DNA of 13,338 bases from Methanoregula sp. (GTDB lineage Archaea > Halobacteriota > Methanomicrobia > Methanomicrobiales > Methanospirillaceae): assembly GCA_030653335.1 (NCBI GenBank), contig JAURZP010000016.1, positions 1-13,338 of the forward strand, read 5' to 3'. A model generated the notes under the pieces. That model was not told the origin of the DNA, made no database searches, and was given only the letters and a program-made list of their open reading frames with translations. The translations under genes were made by a program, and so were the position numbers. The number at the start of each line of letters is the position of its first letter. Position 1 is the first letter of the stretch. Positions 6,430-13,338 of this stretch are shown here, piece after piece.

Positions 6430-8383
6430 GCAGATGAGCCGGTTGCTCATCGTCGCTTCCCGGGACCGGATGGCCCCGGTAGTTGCGGAACTCTATCGCC
6501 ATCACCTGTTTCATATCGAGGAATTCGTTGAAGCAGGGGCAGTGGGTTACGAGGGCTTTAAGATCGGCACGCCTCTTTCAGGAGCAGGCGAAGCCTCTGT
6601 TGATCTCGTCAAGATACGGGCAATAGAAAATGCCACCTCTATCCACGGAGATGACATTGATTCAGCAAAGATCTGTACCAGTACAGAATTGAAATCCAGA
6701 ATTGAACGCGAACTCCCGCTTCTTGAAAAAGAAGTTGTGGATCTGATGGTCAGGCGCTCACTGCTGGATACCAAGGTAAAAGAGAACGAGCAGAAAATTG
6801 CCGAGATCAGACCGTTTCTTACCGTACCGGTGGATTTGGATCTGTACCGTGGATATTCGGGTTTTAATGTGTTCGCTGGTTATGTAGCACGTGAAGTGAA
6901 ACTCTCTGTGCCCTGCGAAATGTCGTATTCACCGGGCAAAGACAAGAATTTCATTGTTATTGTCGCGCCTGCCGGTGAGCGCAGCGAAGTTGAACGGTCA
7001 TTGCAGGAGGCGGCATTCCAGCCTGTACAGATCCCAGAAGAGTCCGGAACTCCGCAGGCACGGATCGATTATTATTCCGGTGAGATCTCCACCATGAAAA
7101 CGGAGTTCGACGAGATCATTAAGAAACTCGAAGCAGTCCGGACAAAACACAGCGGGTTTCTGGTTGCCTGCGAGGAATTTTTAAAGGCTGAAGTGGAGCA
7201 GAACGAAGCCCCGCTGCGGTTTGCAACAACAAAGCAGACTTTTGTGGCAGAAGGCTGGGTACCATCTGATCGTGTTGATGCGGTGACTGCAGATCTTGTC
7301 AAAGCAACTGAAGGTAAGATCTATGTCACCGTGTTACCGATCGACTTTGAACACGACAGTGTGCCTGTAGAGTACAACAACCCGTCATTTGCAAAACCCA
7401 CGCAGGTGCTCATGGATGTTTACAGCCGGCCAAAATATACCGAGCTCGATCCGACCCTTATGGTCTCTATTGTCTTTCCCATCTTCTTTGGGCTGATTCT
7501 TGGAGATGTAGGGTACGGGTTGATTCTCCTTGCGATGTCACTGGGACTCAGGAAATTCTTAAAGGGCGAAGATGGCCGGTATTTGCTCACAGTGCTCAGG
7601 AATGCGAGCATATCGAGTATCATCTTTGGTCTGCTCTTCAGCGAGTTCCTTGGTTTTGCCATTCCCGGCCTGCAACCGATCCTGCCCTCCCGTCATCTTA
7701 TGGTAGAGCATGGCAGTCATGGCCCGATGATTCCGGATCTGTTGATCCTCTCCATCTGGATCGGCGTTTTGCATATCTCGCTTGGGCGCATCCTTGGCAT
7801 TATCAACCATGCACGCCAGGACCATGGCGAGCACCGGACAAAAGCAATGCTGGCCAATTTTGGCTGGCTTGCGGTCATGTGGGGTGTCCTGATTGCCATC
7901 TGGTCGATTGCCGCATTGCCGCTCATGCCCAACTTAACCGGACTTCCACCTGTAGTATCGATTGTTAATTACGGTGTAGTAATCGGTGGAGTACTCGCAG
8001 TTCTGGGCATATTGTTGATCGCACGCGACTCCGTGCTTGAAGTTGTAGAACTTCCTTCGATCATCTCACATGTATTATCATATGCCCGTATTGTCGCGGT
8101 CGGGTTCTCATCTGTAGCTATCGCGATGGTTGTCAATTTCATATCCATTGGGATGTTAATTCAACCCCAGTTGGAAAATTTTTCAATTTTCAGTATTATC
8201 GTTATCATTGCCGGACTGGTCGTGTTCCTTATGGGGCATGCACTCAACACTGTCTTAGGTATAATGGGTGGAGGACTCCACTCGATCAGGTTGCATTATG
8301 TTGAATTCTTCACCAAATTCTATAAAGGTGGAGGCGTTAAGTACGTTCCATTCGGAATGAAAAGAAGATTTACGGAGGATTAA
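6416..8383 (+). CDS. atpI: A-type ATP synthase subunit I (membrane subunit a)
   Basis: Subunit I forms the two half channels that pass ions to the rotor ring. The 655-aa product has a long soluble, partly coiled-coil N-terminal half that contacts the stalks, and a C-terminal half from about residue 345 with seven or eight hydrophobic helices. The first of these holds FPIFFGLILGDVGYGLIL. The helix with SHVLSYARIVAVGFSS carries R558, the arginine expected to face the rotor carboxylates. The start at 6416 is chosen because AAGGAG at 6403-6408 lies seven bases before it; a TTG at 6392 in frame lacks such support and an ATG at 6434 is possible. It overlaps atpH by 14 bases and ends three bases before atpK. 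Confidence 0.93.
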   Translation: MLAPKQMSRLLIVASRDRMAPVVAELYRHHLFHIEEFVEAGAVGYEGFKIGTPLSGAGEASVDLVKIRAIENATSIHGDDIDSAKICTSTELKSRIERELPLLEKEVVDLMVRRSLLDTKVKENEQKIAEIRPFLTVPVDLDLYRGYSGFNVFAGYVAREVKLSVPCEMSYSPGKDKNFIVIVAPAGERSEVERSLQEAAFQPVQIPEESGTPQARIDYYSGEISTMKTEFDEIIKKLEAVRTKHSGFLVACEEFLKAEVEQNEAPLRFATTKQTFVAEGWVPSDRVDAVTADLVKATEGKIYVTVLPIDFEHDSVPVEYNNPSFAKPTQVLMDVYSRPKYTELDPTLMVSIVFPIFFGLILGDVGYGLILLAMSLGLRKFLKGEDGRYLLTVLRNASISSIIFGLLFSEFLGFAIPGLQPILPSRHLMVEHGSHGPMIPDLLILSIWIGVLHISLGRILGIINHARQDHGEHRTKAMLANFGWLAVMWGVLIAIWSIAALPLMPNLTGLPPVVSIVNYGVVIGGVLAVLGILLIARDSVLEVVELPSIISHVLSYARIVAVGFSSVAIAMVVNFISIGMLIQPQLENFSIFSIIVIIAGLVVFLMGHALNTVLGIMGGGLHSIRLHYVEFFTKFYKGGGVKYVPFGMKRRFTED

Positions 8384-8386
8384 ATT

Positions 8387-8659
8387 ATGGCAGCAGAATT
8401 AGTAACAGCAGTAGACGTTGTAATGACCGTTGAACAGATCAAGGCATCGCAGATAGGAATGAAAGCGATTGCAGCAGCTCTCGCAGTCGGTATGACCGGT
8501 ATTGCGACAGGTATTGCAGAGATGGCAATCGGTACTGCCGCAGTAGGGGCAACTGCCGAAAACAAGGACACGTTCGGTCTTGTCCTGCTGTTGACAGTTA
8601 TCCCGGAAACGATCGTCATCTTCGGTCTGGTCGTTGCTCTCCTGCTCTTGTTCGTATAA
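8387..8659 (+). CDS. atpK: A-type ATP synthase subunit K (rotor ring subunit c)
   Basis: This is the proteolipid whose ring turns as ions bind and leave. The 90-aa product has two hydrophobic helices, about residues 26-55 and 63-89. The second contains VIPETIVIFGLVVALLL, where E74 after a proline is the expected ion-binding carboxylate. The first has Gly/Ala-rich packing (AAALAVGMTGIATGIAEMAIG) with a further glutamate, E45. It is thus a one-hairpin, two-helix form and not the fused four-helix type of some methanogens. A hydrophilic N-terminal stretch of some 20 residues precedes helix one. Whether Na+ or H+ is bound cannot be decided here. GGAGG at 8374-8378, inside the end of atpI, serves as ribosome binding site eight bases before the ATG. 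Confidence 0.92.
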   Translation: MAAELVTAVDVVMTVEQIKASQIGMKAIAAALAVGMTGIATGIAEMAIGTAAVGATAENKDTFGLVLLLTVIPETIVIFGLVVALLLLFV

Positions 8660-8671
8660 ACGGAGCAGACA

Positions 8672-9250
8672 ATGGGACTGGAAGCCGTTGTAGAAGAGAT
8701 CAGGGAAAAAGGCAGGAGCGAAGCTGCAAGGATCCAGGCGGAGTCAAAGCAGGAAGTTGAAAAGATCCTGGCAGTTGCACAACAGCGTGTCGAAGAGATC
8801 AAACTTGCCGCAGAGGACGAGTCTGGAAAAAAGGCCGCCCATATCATCGGCCAGGATGTCTCTGCAGCAAACCTTCTTGGCAAACGCGAGATCCTAAATT
8901 CGCAAAAAGCGCTTTTGGACGAAGTCTACGAAGCGACAAGAAAGGAGATTGCCGGACTCCCTGAAAGCTTCCATCGGGAAGCGATTAAAAAACTCCTCAC
9001 CGAAGCTAAAAAGGAGATATCGAAAGGAAAGGTCTACTGCAATGCCAGAGATGTGGCAGCAGCAAAGGCCATCATTGCCGAGAACCCCGATTTTGCGGGA
9101 TTTCAGATTGGCGCCCCGGTCAACATCGATGGCGGGGTTCTCATCGAAGGTGAAGGAGCAGCGCTGCAGATTGATTACAGTTATCGCACATTCCTTGCAA
9201 AGGTCTGGGAATCCGGGTTGAAAGATGCATCTGACATCCTGTTTGTATAG
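8672..9250 (+). CDS. atpE: A-type ATP synthase subunit E (peripheral stalk)
   Basis: Subunit E forms the peripheral stalk with H and caps subunit B at the top of the enzyme. The 192-aa product has a long N-terminal coiled coil (about residues 1-100, for example EEIREKGRSEAARIQAESKQ) and a compact C-terminal domain with NIDGGVLIEGEGAALQIDYS, the glycine-bearing segment typical of AtpE, then YRTFLAKVWE. Length is normal for the family. GGAG at 8662-8665 lies six bases before the ATG. Gaps to atpK and atpC are 12 bases each. Confidence 0.92.
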   Translation: MGLEAVVEEIREKGRSEAARIQAESKQEVEKILAVAQQRVEEIKLAAEDESGKKAAHIIGQDVSAANLLGKREILNSQKALLDEVYEATRKEIAGLPESFHREAIKKLLTEAKKEISKGKVYCNARDVAAAKAIIAENPDFAGFQIGAPVNIDGGVLIEGEGAALQIDYSYRTFLAKVWESGLKDASDILFV

Positions 9251-9262
9251 GGAGGGTAAGGT

Positions 9263-10321
9263 ATGGTTGGGGTGAAGAATATCTCAGCACCGTACATCTA
9301 TATTTGTACCAGAATGCGGGTGAGAAAAACCACCCTTCTCCCAAGGGAGGAGTATATGCGGATGCTCAACATGAACCTGCCCGAGATCACCCGATTAATA
9401 GGTGAAACCGATTACAAGCAGGAGATCGATGAGCTGGGTACAACTTTTAAAGGGATCGACCTGATTGAAGTTGCACTCTCCTGGAACCTTGCAAAGGAGT
9501 ACCAGAAAATTCAGGAGATCACACCGGGAACCTTAAAACAGTTCACCCGGGCATATCTCCATCGCTGGGATATCCAGAATGTACTCACCATCCTCAAAGG
9601 CAGGTTGCAGGGTGCAAAGACCGGTAAGATCAAAGAGATCCTCATTCCTGCAGGAAGTCTTGACAGGGTTGCACTGGATCGTCTTTTGGCTGAGGAAAGT
9701 TCAGACAAGATTGTGGAAATGCTTAAAGGGTACAGGATGTACCCGCAGGTATTTGCACGTGAATACCCTCTCTCAAAGGAAAGTGGCTCCTATTCACAGC
9801 TGGAAAACGAGCTCTACAAACAGTTCTACTCAGAGATCATCTCCGAAGCGGAGAGTGGAATCAAAGGAGGAAAACTATTCCTTGATTTCATCCGGCTCGA
9901 AATTGATATCAAGAATGTCAAGACCTTATTCCGGTTGCGTGCAGACACCTTTGAAGAAGACGCCCGGGCCATGTATATTGAGGGAGGCACGCTGTCAGCA
10001 GCGGATTTTGTTACCCTGAATACCATGAAGGACCAGAACGAATTTATCGATGCACTCAAGGAAAAAATTCGCCAGAAGTCAATCATTGCACTTCTTGATG
10101 AGCTGAGAAGTGAAAAAGCGATACGTGATGTTGAGAACAGGCTCACCCGCGTACAGCTGGAACAGATGGAACGAATGTCCAAGCGCAATCCCATCTCTAT
10201 TCATCCGATTCTCGTCTATCTCGAGAGGAAGAAGTACGAGGTGTTCAATCTACGGGCGCTTGCCAGAGGAAAAGAGTCAAAACTGCCTTCTGAGAAGATT
10301 GCGGAATACCTGGTGGTGTGA
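9263..10321 (+). CDS. atpC: A-type ATP synthase subunit C (central stalk socket)
   Basis: Subunit C is the funnel-shaped coupler between the central stalk and the membrane rotor ring; it matches the V-ATPase d subunit. The 352-aa all-helical product opens with the usual pattern of the family: a Tyr-rich strand (APYIYICTRMRVRKTTLL), then a segment like EEYMRMLNMNLPEITRLIGE and YKQEIDEL. Repeated helical units follow, including LDFIRLEIDIKNVKTLFRLR. Length is typical. GGAGGG at 9251-9256 lies six bases before the ATG. Its stop codon directly abuts the atpF start with no gap. Confidence 0.92.
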   Translation: MVGVKNISAPYIYICTRMRVRKTTLLPREEYMRMLNMNLPEITRLIGETDYKQEIDELGTTFKGIDLIEVALSWNLAKEYQKIQEITPGTLKQFTRAYLHRWDIQNVLTILKGRLQGAKTGKIKEILIPAGSLDRVALDRLLAEESSDKIVEMLKGYRMYPQVFAREYPLSKESGSYSQLENELYKQFYSEIISEAESGIKGGKLFLDFIRLEIDIKNVKTLFRLRADTFEEDARAMYIEGGTLSAADFVTLNTMKDQNEFIDALKEKIRQKSIIALLDELRSEKAIRDVENRLTRVQLEQMERMSKRNPISIHPILVYLERKKYEVFNLRALARGKESKLPSEKIAEYLVV

Positions 10322-10627
10322 ATGGAGATCGCAGTTATCGGTAACAGTGAGTTCATTCTCGGGTTCAGGCTTGCGGGGATCCGCAAAACGTATGCAGCCG
10401 AGAATGATGAAAAACGCAATGAATACATCACCAGCGTGCTGAATGACGGTGAGGTAGGGATTCTCGTACTCAACAGCAGCGACATGGAAAAAGTACCCCG
10501 CAGGCTTCGCGAGACTCTGGAAAATTCCGTAAAGCCGACCGTGATTGCGATCGGTGGCGAGGAAGAAGGGGGTCTGTCCATGAGAGAGAGAATCAAGAGA
10601 TCGGTGGGTGTTGATCTGTGGAAGTAA
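10322..10627 (+). CDS. atpF: A-type ATP synthase subunit F (central stalk)
   Basis: Subunit F binds subunit D in the central shaft and helps regulate hydrolysis. The 101-aa product begins MEIAVIGNSEFILGFRLAGI, the signature start of AtpF/V-ATPase F (a Rossmann-like beta strand followed by a Gly-rich turn), and continues with GILVLNSSD and a C-terminal helix (MRERIKRSVGVDLWK). The start directly follows the atpC stop and lacks a strong ribosome binding site, so translation is probably coupled to atpC. Its end overlaps the atpA start by 10 bases. Confidence 0.92.
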   Translation: MEIAVIGNSEFILGFRLAGIRKTYAAENDEKRNEYITSVLNDGEVGILVLNSSDMEKVPRRLRETLENSVKPTVIAIGGEEEGGLSMRERIKRSVGVDLWK

Positions 10628-12384
10628 AAACCAAACATGCAAAGGAACAAAAACAAGGGGTTCTGAAAAGAATCGCTGGCCCTGTCGTGACGGCAGTCAA
10701 CCTTGACGCCCACATGTACGATGTGGTAAAGGTCGGCAAAGAAGAGCTGATGGGAGAGGTCATCAAGATCCAGGGTGACAGTGTCATCATCCAGGTGTAC
10801 GAAGATACCTCCGGTATCAGACCCGGCGAACCGGTCTCAAACACCGGGCTTTCGCTCGCAGTTGAACTCGGTCCGGGTCTGCTGACCAGTATCTATGACG
10901 GTATCCAGCGCCCCCTCGCCGTACTCGTGGACAAGATGGGCAACTTCATTGAGCGTGGTGTGTCTGCCCCCGGTCTTTCCCATGACAAGAAATGGACCTT
11001 CAAGCCACTGGTAAAAGCCGGTGACAATATCGAACCCGGTGCAATCCTTGGCGAAGTGCAGGAGACCAACATCGTCCATAAGGTCATGCTTCCCCCCAAA
11101 GAAAAACCGGGTGTTGTAAAGACTATCAGGAGCGGCGACTACACCGTTGACGAGATCATCTGTATTCTCGAAGACGGGCGCGAATTCCCCATGATCCAGC
11201 GCTGGCCGGTCCGTGTCCCCCGTCCGGTAAAAGAGAAGATGAACCCGACCATTCCCCTGATCACCGGTCAGCGGATTCTTGATGGGCTCTTCCCGATTGC
11301 AAAAGGCGGCACCGCCGCAATTCCCGGACCTTTCGGGAGCGGAAAGACAGTTACCCAGCAGCAGCTGGCCAAGTGGTCGGATGCCGAGATCGTGGTCTAC
11401 ATCGGCTGCGGAGAACGCGGCAACGAGATGACTGAAGTTCTTACGGAATTCCCGCACCTCGAAGACCCAAAGAGCGGCAAGCCCCTGATGGAAAGGACCG
11501 TGCTCATCGCAAACACGTCTAACATGCCCGTCGCCGCCCGTGAAGCATCGGTGTACACCGGTATCACCATTGCGGAATATTTCCGTGATATGGGATACGA
11601 TGTCTCTTTGATGGCAGACTCGACCTCCCGCTGGGCAGAAGCCATGCGCGAGATCTCCTCGCGTCTCGAAGAGATGCCCGGCGAAGAAGGTTACCCTGCA
11701 TACCTTGCAGCACGGCTGTCAGAGTTCTACGAGCGTGCCGGACTTGTCAAAACCTTAAACGGGGCCCGTGGCTCAGTTTCGGTTATTGGTGCAGTCTCAC
11801 CTCCGGGCGGAGATTTCTCCGAGCCGGTCACCCAGAACACCCTGCGTATCGTTAAAGTATTCTGGGCGCTTGACGCCAAGCTCTCCCAGCGCCGGCACTT
11901 CCCCGCCATCAACTGGCTCAACTCCTACTCGCTGTATCTCGAAAGCCTCCATGACTACTATGACAAGGAAGTCTCTCCCGACTGGAACAAGACCCGTTCA
12001 TGGGCCATGGAAGTTTTACAGAAAGAGGCAGAGTTACAGGAGATCGTGCAGCTGGTTGGTTCCGATGCTCTCCCCGAATCAGAACAGGTGACGATCGAAG
12101 TTGCCCGTATGATCCGTGAGATCTTCCTCCAGCAGAATGCGTACGATGCAGTCGACACGTTCTGTGACATGAAGAAACAGTACGACCTGATGAAGGCGAT
12201 CAAACTCTTTGCCGATCTCGCGTACTCGGCACAGATTGCAGGTGTCAGCCCCACCCAGATAAACACAGTCAAGGCAAAGAACGAACTGCCCCAGATCAAG
12301 TTCATCAAGGAATACAAATCCGAGCTGGCAAAGATCGAAAAGCAGATGGATGATGAATTCAATGCACTGAGGTCGGCAGCATGA
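10618..12384 (+). CDS. atpA: A-type ATP synthase catalytic subunit A
   Basis: Subunit A carries the catalytic nucleotide sites of the A3B3 head. The 588-aa product has the N-terminal beta barrel (GVLKRIAGPVVTA), the insert specific to A/V-type catalytic subunits (about residues 120-190), the P-loop GPFGSGKT at 237-244, the catalytic glutamate E266 in GCGERGNE, and LMADSTSRWAEAMREIS. Length is normal for the family. The only supported start is a GTG at 10618: an in-frame stop stands at 10612-10614, two codons upstream, and later start codons would cut into the barrel. It overlaps atpF by 10 bases and atpB by four (ATGA). Codon third positions are richer in C and G than in the upstream pilus genes, as expected for a highly expressed gene. 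Confidence 0.97.
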   Translation: MEVKTKHAKEQKQGVLKRIAGPVVTAVNLDAHMYDVVKVGKEELMGEVIKIQGDSVIIQVYEDTSGIRPGEPVSNTGLSLAVELGPGLLTSIYDGIQRPLAVLVDKMGNFIERGVSAPGLSHDKKWTFKPLVKAGDNIEPGAILGEVQETNIVHKVMLPPKEKPGVVKTIRSGDYTVDEIICILEDGREFPMIQRWPVRVPRPVKEKMNPTIPLITGQRILDGLFPIAKGGTAAIPGPFGSGKTVTQQQLAKWSDAEIVVYIGCGERGNEMTEVLTEFPHLEDPKSGKPLMERTVLIANTSNMPVAAREASVYTGITIAEYFRDMGYDVSLMADSTSRWAEAMREISSRLEEMPGEEGYPAYLAARLSEFYERAGLVKTLNGARGSVSVIGAVSPPGGDFSEPVTQNTLRIVKVFWALDAKLSQRRHFPAINWLNSYSLYLESLHDYYDKEVSPDWNKTRSWAMEVLQKEAELQEIVQLVGSDALPESEQVTIEVARMIREIFLQQNAYDAVDTFCDMKKQYDLMKAIKLFADLAYSAQIAGVSPTQINTVKAKNELPQIKFIKEYKSELAKIEKQMDDEFNALRSAA

Positions 12385-13338
12385 AGGAATACAGAACGAT
12401 CAGCAAAATTGCCGGTCCGCTCGTCTTTGTCGAAAAGACCGAACCGATTGCGTACGGAGAACTCGTCAATATCATCCTGTCTGATGGTTCAACCAAACGT
12501 GGGCAGGTACTTGACACCAGCGATGAGCTGGTCGTAGTCCAGATCTTTGAGACCACAGCAGGTATCGGCAGGGACAGCGGTGTCCGTTTCACTGGAGAAA
12601 CTATCAAGATGCCGGTTGGAAAAGACATGCTTGGAAGGATCCTGTCGGGTGGCGGCAAGCCAATCGACGGAGGCCCGGAGATCGTCCCGGAGAAGCGCCT
12701 TGACATCACCGGTGCAGCAATCAATCCATATGCCCGTGGCATGCCGGCCGATTTCATCCAGACCGGTATCTCGACCATTGATGGTACCAACACCCTTGTC
12801 CGTGGTCAGAAGCTTCCGATCTTCTCGGGTGCCGGTCTTCCGCACAACAATGTTGCACTGCAGATCGCCCGCCAGGCAAAAGTGCCCGGTTCAACCGAGA
12901 GTTTTGCAGTAGTCTTTGCTGCAATGGGTATCACAAAAGAAGAAGCCAACTACTTCATGGCAGACTTCGAGCGCACAGGTGCGCTTGAACATGCTGTTGT
13001 CTTCCTCAACCTTGCAGATGACCCGGCAGTCGAACGTATCATCACCCCCCGTCTCGCCCTGACCACTGCCGAATACCTCGCTTTCGAGCTCGGTATGCAT
13101 GTGCTCGTTATCTTAACGGATATGACCAACTATTGTGAAGCGCTCCGCCAGATCGGTGCCGCCCGTGAAGAAGTGCCCGGACGCCGTGGCTACCCGGGAT
13201 ACATGTACACGGATCTCGCCTGTATCTACGAGCGTGCCGGTATGATCAAGGGCCAGAAGGGCTCGGTTACACAGATTCCGATCTTAACTATGCCCGGTGA
13301 CGATATCACCCACCCGATCCCTGACCTGACCGGTTACA
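12381..13338 (+). CDS. atpB: A-type ATP synthase subunit B, 5' part (cut by window end)
   Basis: Subunit B alternates with A in the head and binds nucleotide without hydrolysing it. The first 319 residues are visible. They include the N-terminal barrel (YRTISKIAGPLVFVEKT), the degenerate P-loop SGAGLPHN at 149-156, which lacks the GKT of catalytic subunits as expected for B, and later FERTGALEHAVVFLNLADD, VLVILTDMTNYCEALR and EEVPGRRGYPGYMYTDLA. The reading frame is open to the last base, so about 140 residues should lie beyond the window. The ATG overlaps the atpA stop as ATGA, showing coupling. Subunit D would be expected next. Confidence 0.96.
   Translation, partial: MKEYRTISKIAGPLVFVEKTEPIAYGELVNIILSDGSTKRGQVLDTSDELVVVQIFETTAGIGRDSGVRFTGETIKMPVGKDMLGRILSGGGKPIDGGPEIVPEKRLDITGAAINPYARGMPADFIQTGISTIDGTNTLVRGQKLPIFSGAGLPHNNVALQIARQAKVPGSTESFAVVFAAMGITKEEANYFMADFERTGALEHAVVFLNLADDPAVERIITPRLALTTAEYLAFELGMHVLVILTDMTNYCEALRQIGAAREEVPGRRGYPGYMYTDLACIYERAGMIKGQKGSVTQIPILTMPGDDITHPIPDLTGY

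Noticed and set aside
8380..8883. 167-codon open frame antisense to atpK and atpE
   Set aside because: Its Ala/Ser/Ile/Thr-rich composition mirrors the Gly/Ala-rich c subunit on the other strand, which is firmly identified.
1..13338. CRISPR arrays, tRNA or rRNA genes
   Set aside because: No regularly spaced repeats and no tRNA-like or rRNA-like segment was noticed by eye. The few gaps between genes are short and are explained by promoters or insertion-sequence ends.

Overview
The window looks like a euryarchaeal chromosome, most likely a methanogen of the Methanomicrobiales (Methanoregula/Methanospirillum-like). This rests on an archaeal A-type ATP synthase operon in the order H-I-K-E-C-F-A-B, archaeal-style type IV pilus/archaellum-like motor genes, AT-rich TATA-type promoters, oligo-T termination and an ISH3-like transposon. 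The exact genus cannot be fixed from sequence inspection alone.

Layout. (1) Positions 1-1474 hold an apparently complete insertion sequence with matching terminal inverted repeats. It carries two translationally coupled genes: a 50-aa AbrB-like DUF2080-type protein (126-278) and an intact DDE transposase of ISH3 type (275-1324). A tandem palindrome sits just before the first start codon and could be an operator. (2) Positions 1475-1615 are the native promoter and leader of a pilus-motor pair: a secretion/assembly ATPase (1616-3346) and its polytopic membrane platform protein (3343-5277), overlapping by ATGA. No pilin, prepilin peptidase or archaellum accessory gene is visible. (3) Two small coupled genes follow: a 51-aa zinc-ribbon protein (5363-5518) and a 157-aa protein I do not recognise (5515-5988), ended by a long T tract. 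(4) A new promoter near 6050 starts the ATP synthase operon: atpH, atpI, atpK, atpE, atpC, atpF, atpA and the 5' part of atpB, which runs off the window end.

How it works together. The ATP synthase genes are packed with gaps of 0-12 nt or short overlaps, most with good Shine-Dalgarno sequences. They encode the peripheral stalks (H, E), the membrane ion channel and rotor (I, K), the central-stalk connectors (C, F) and the A/B head; subunit D is expected just beyond the window. The pilus pair would power assembly of a surface filament or a secretion-like machine whose structural subunits are encoded elsewhere. The insertion sequence abuts the pilus promoter and may have separated the pair from former upstream partners.

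I do not see a clearly new multi-gene system. The parts least explained by known biology are the zinc-ribbon/157-aa pair, the tandem palindrome in the transposon promoter, a small open frame antisense to the transposase 3' end, and a perfect 10-bp hairpin near the end of the 157-aa gene.
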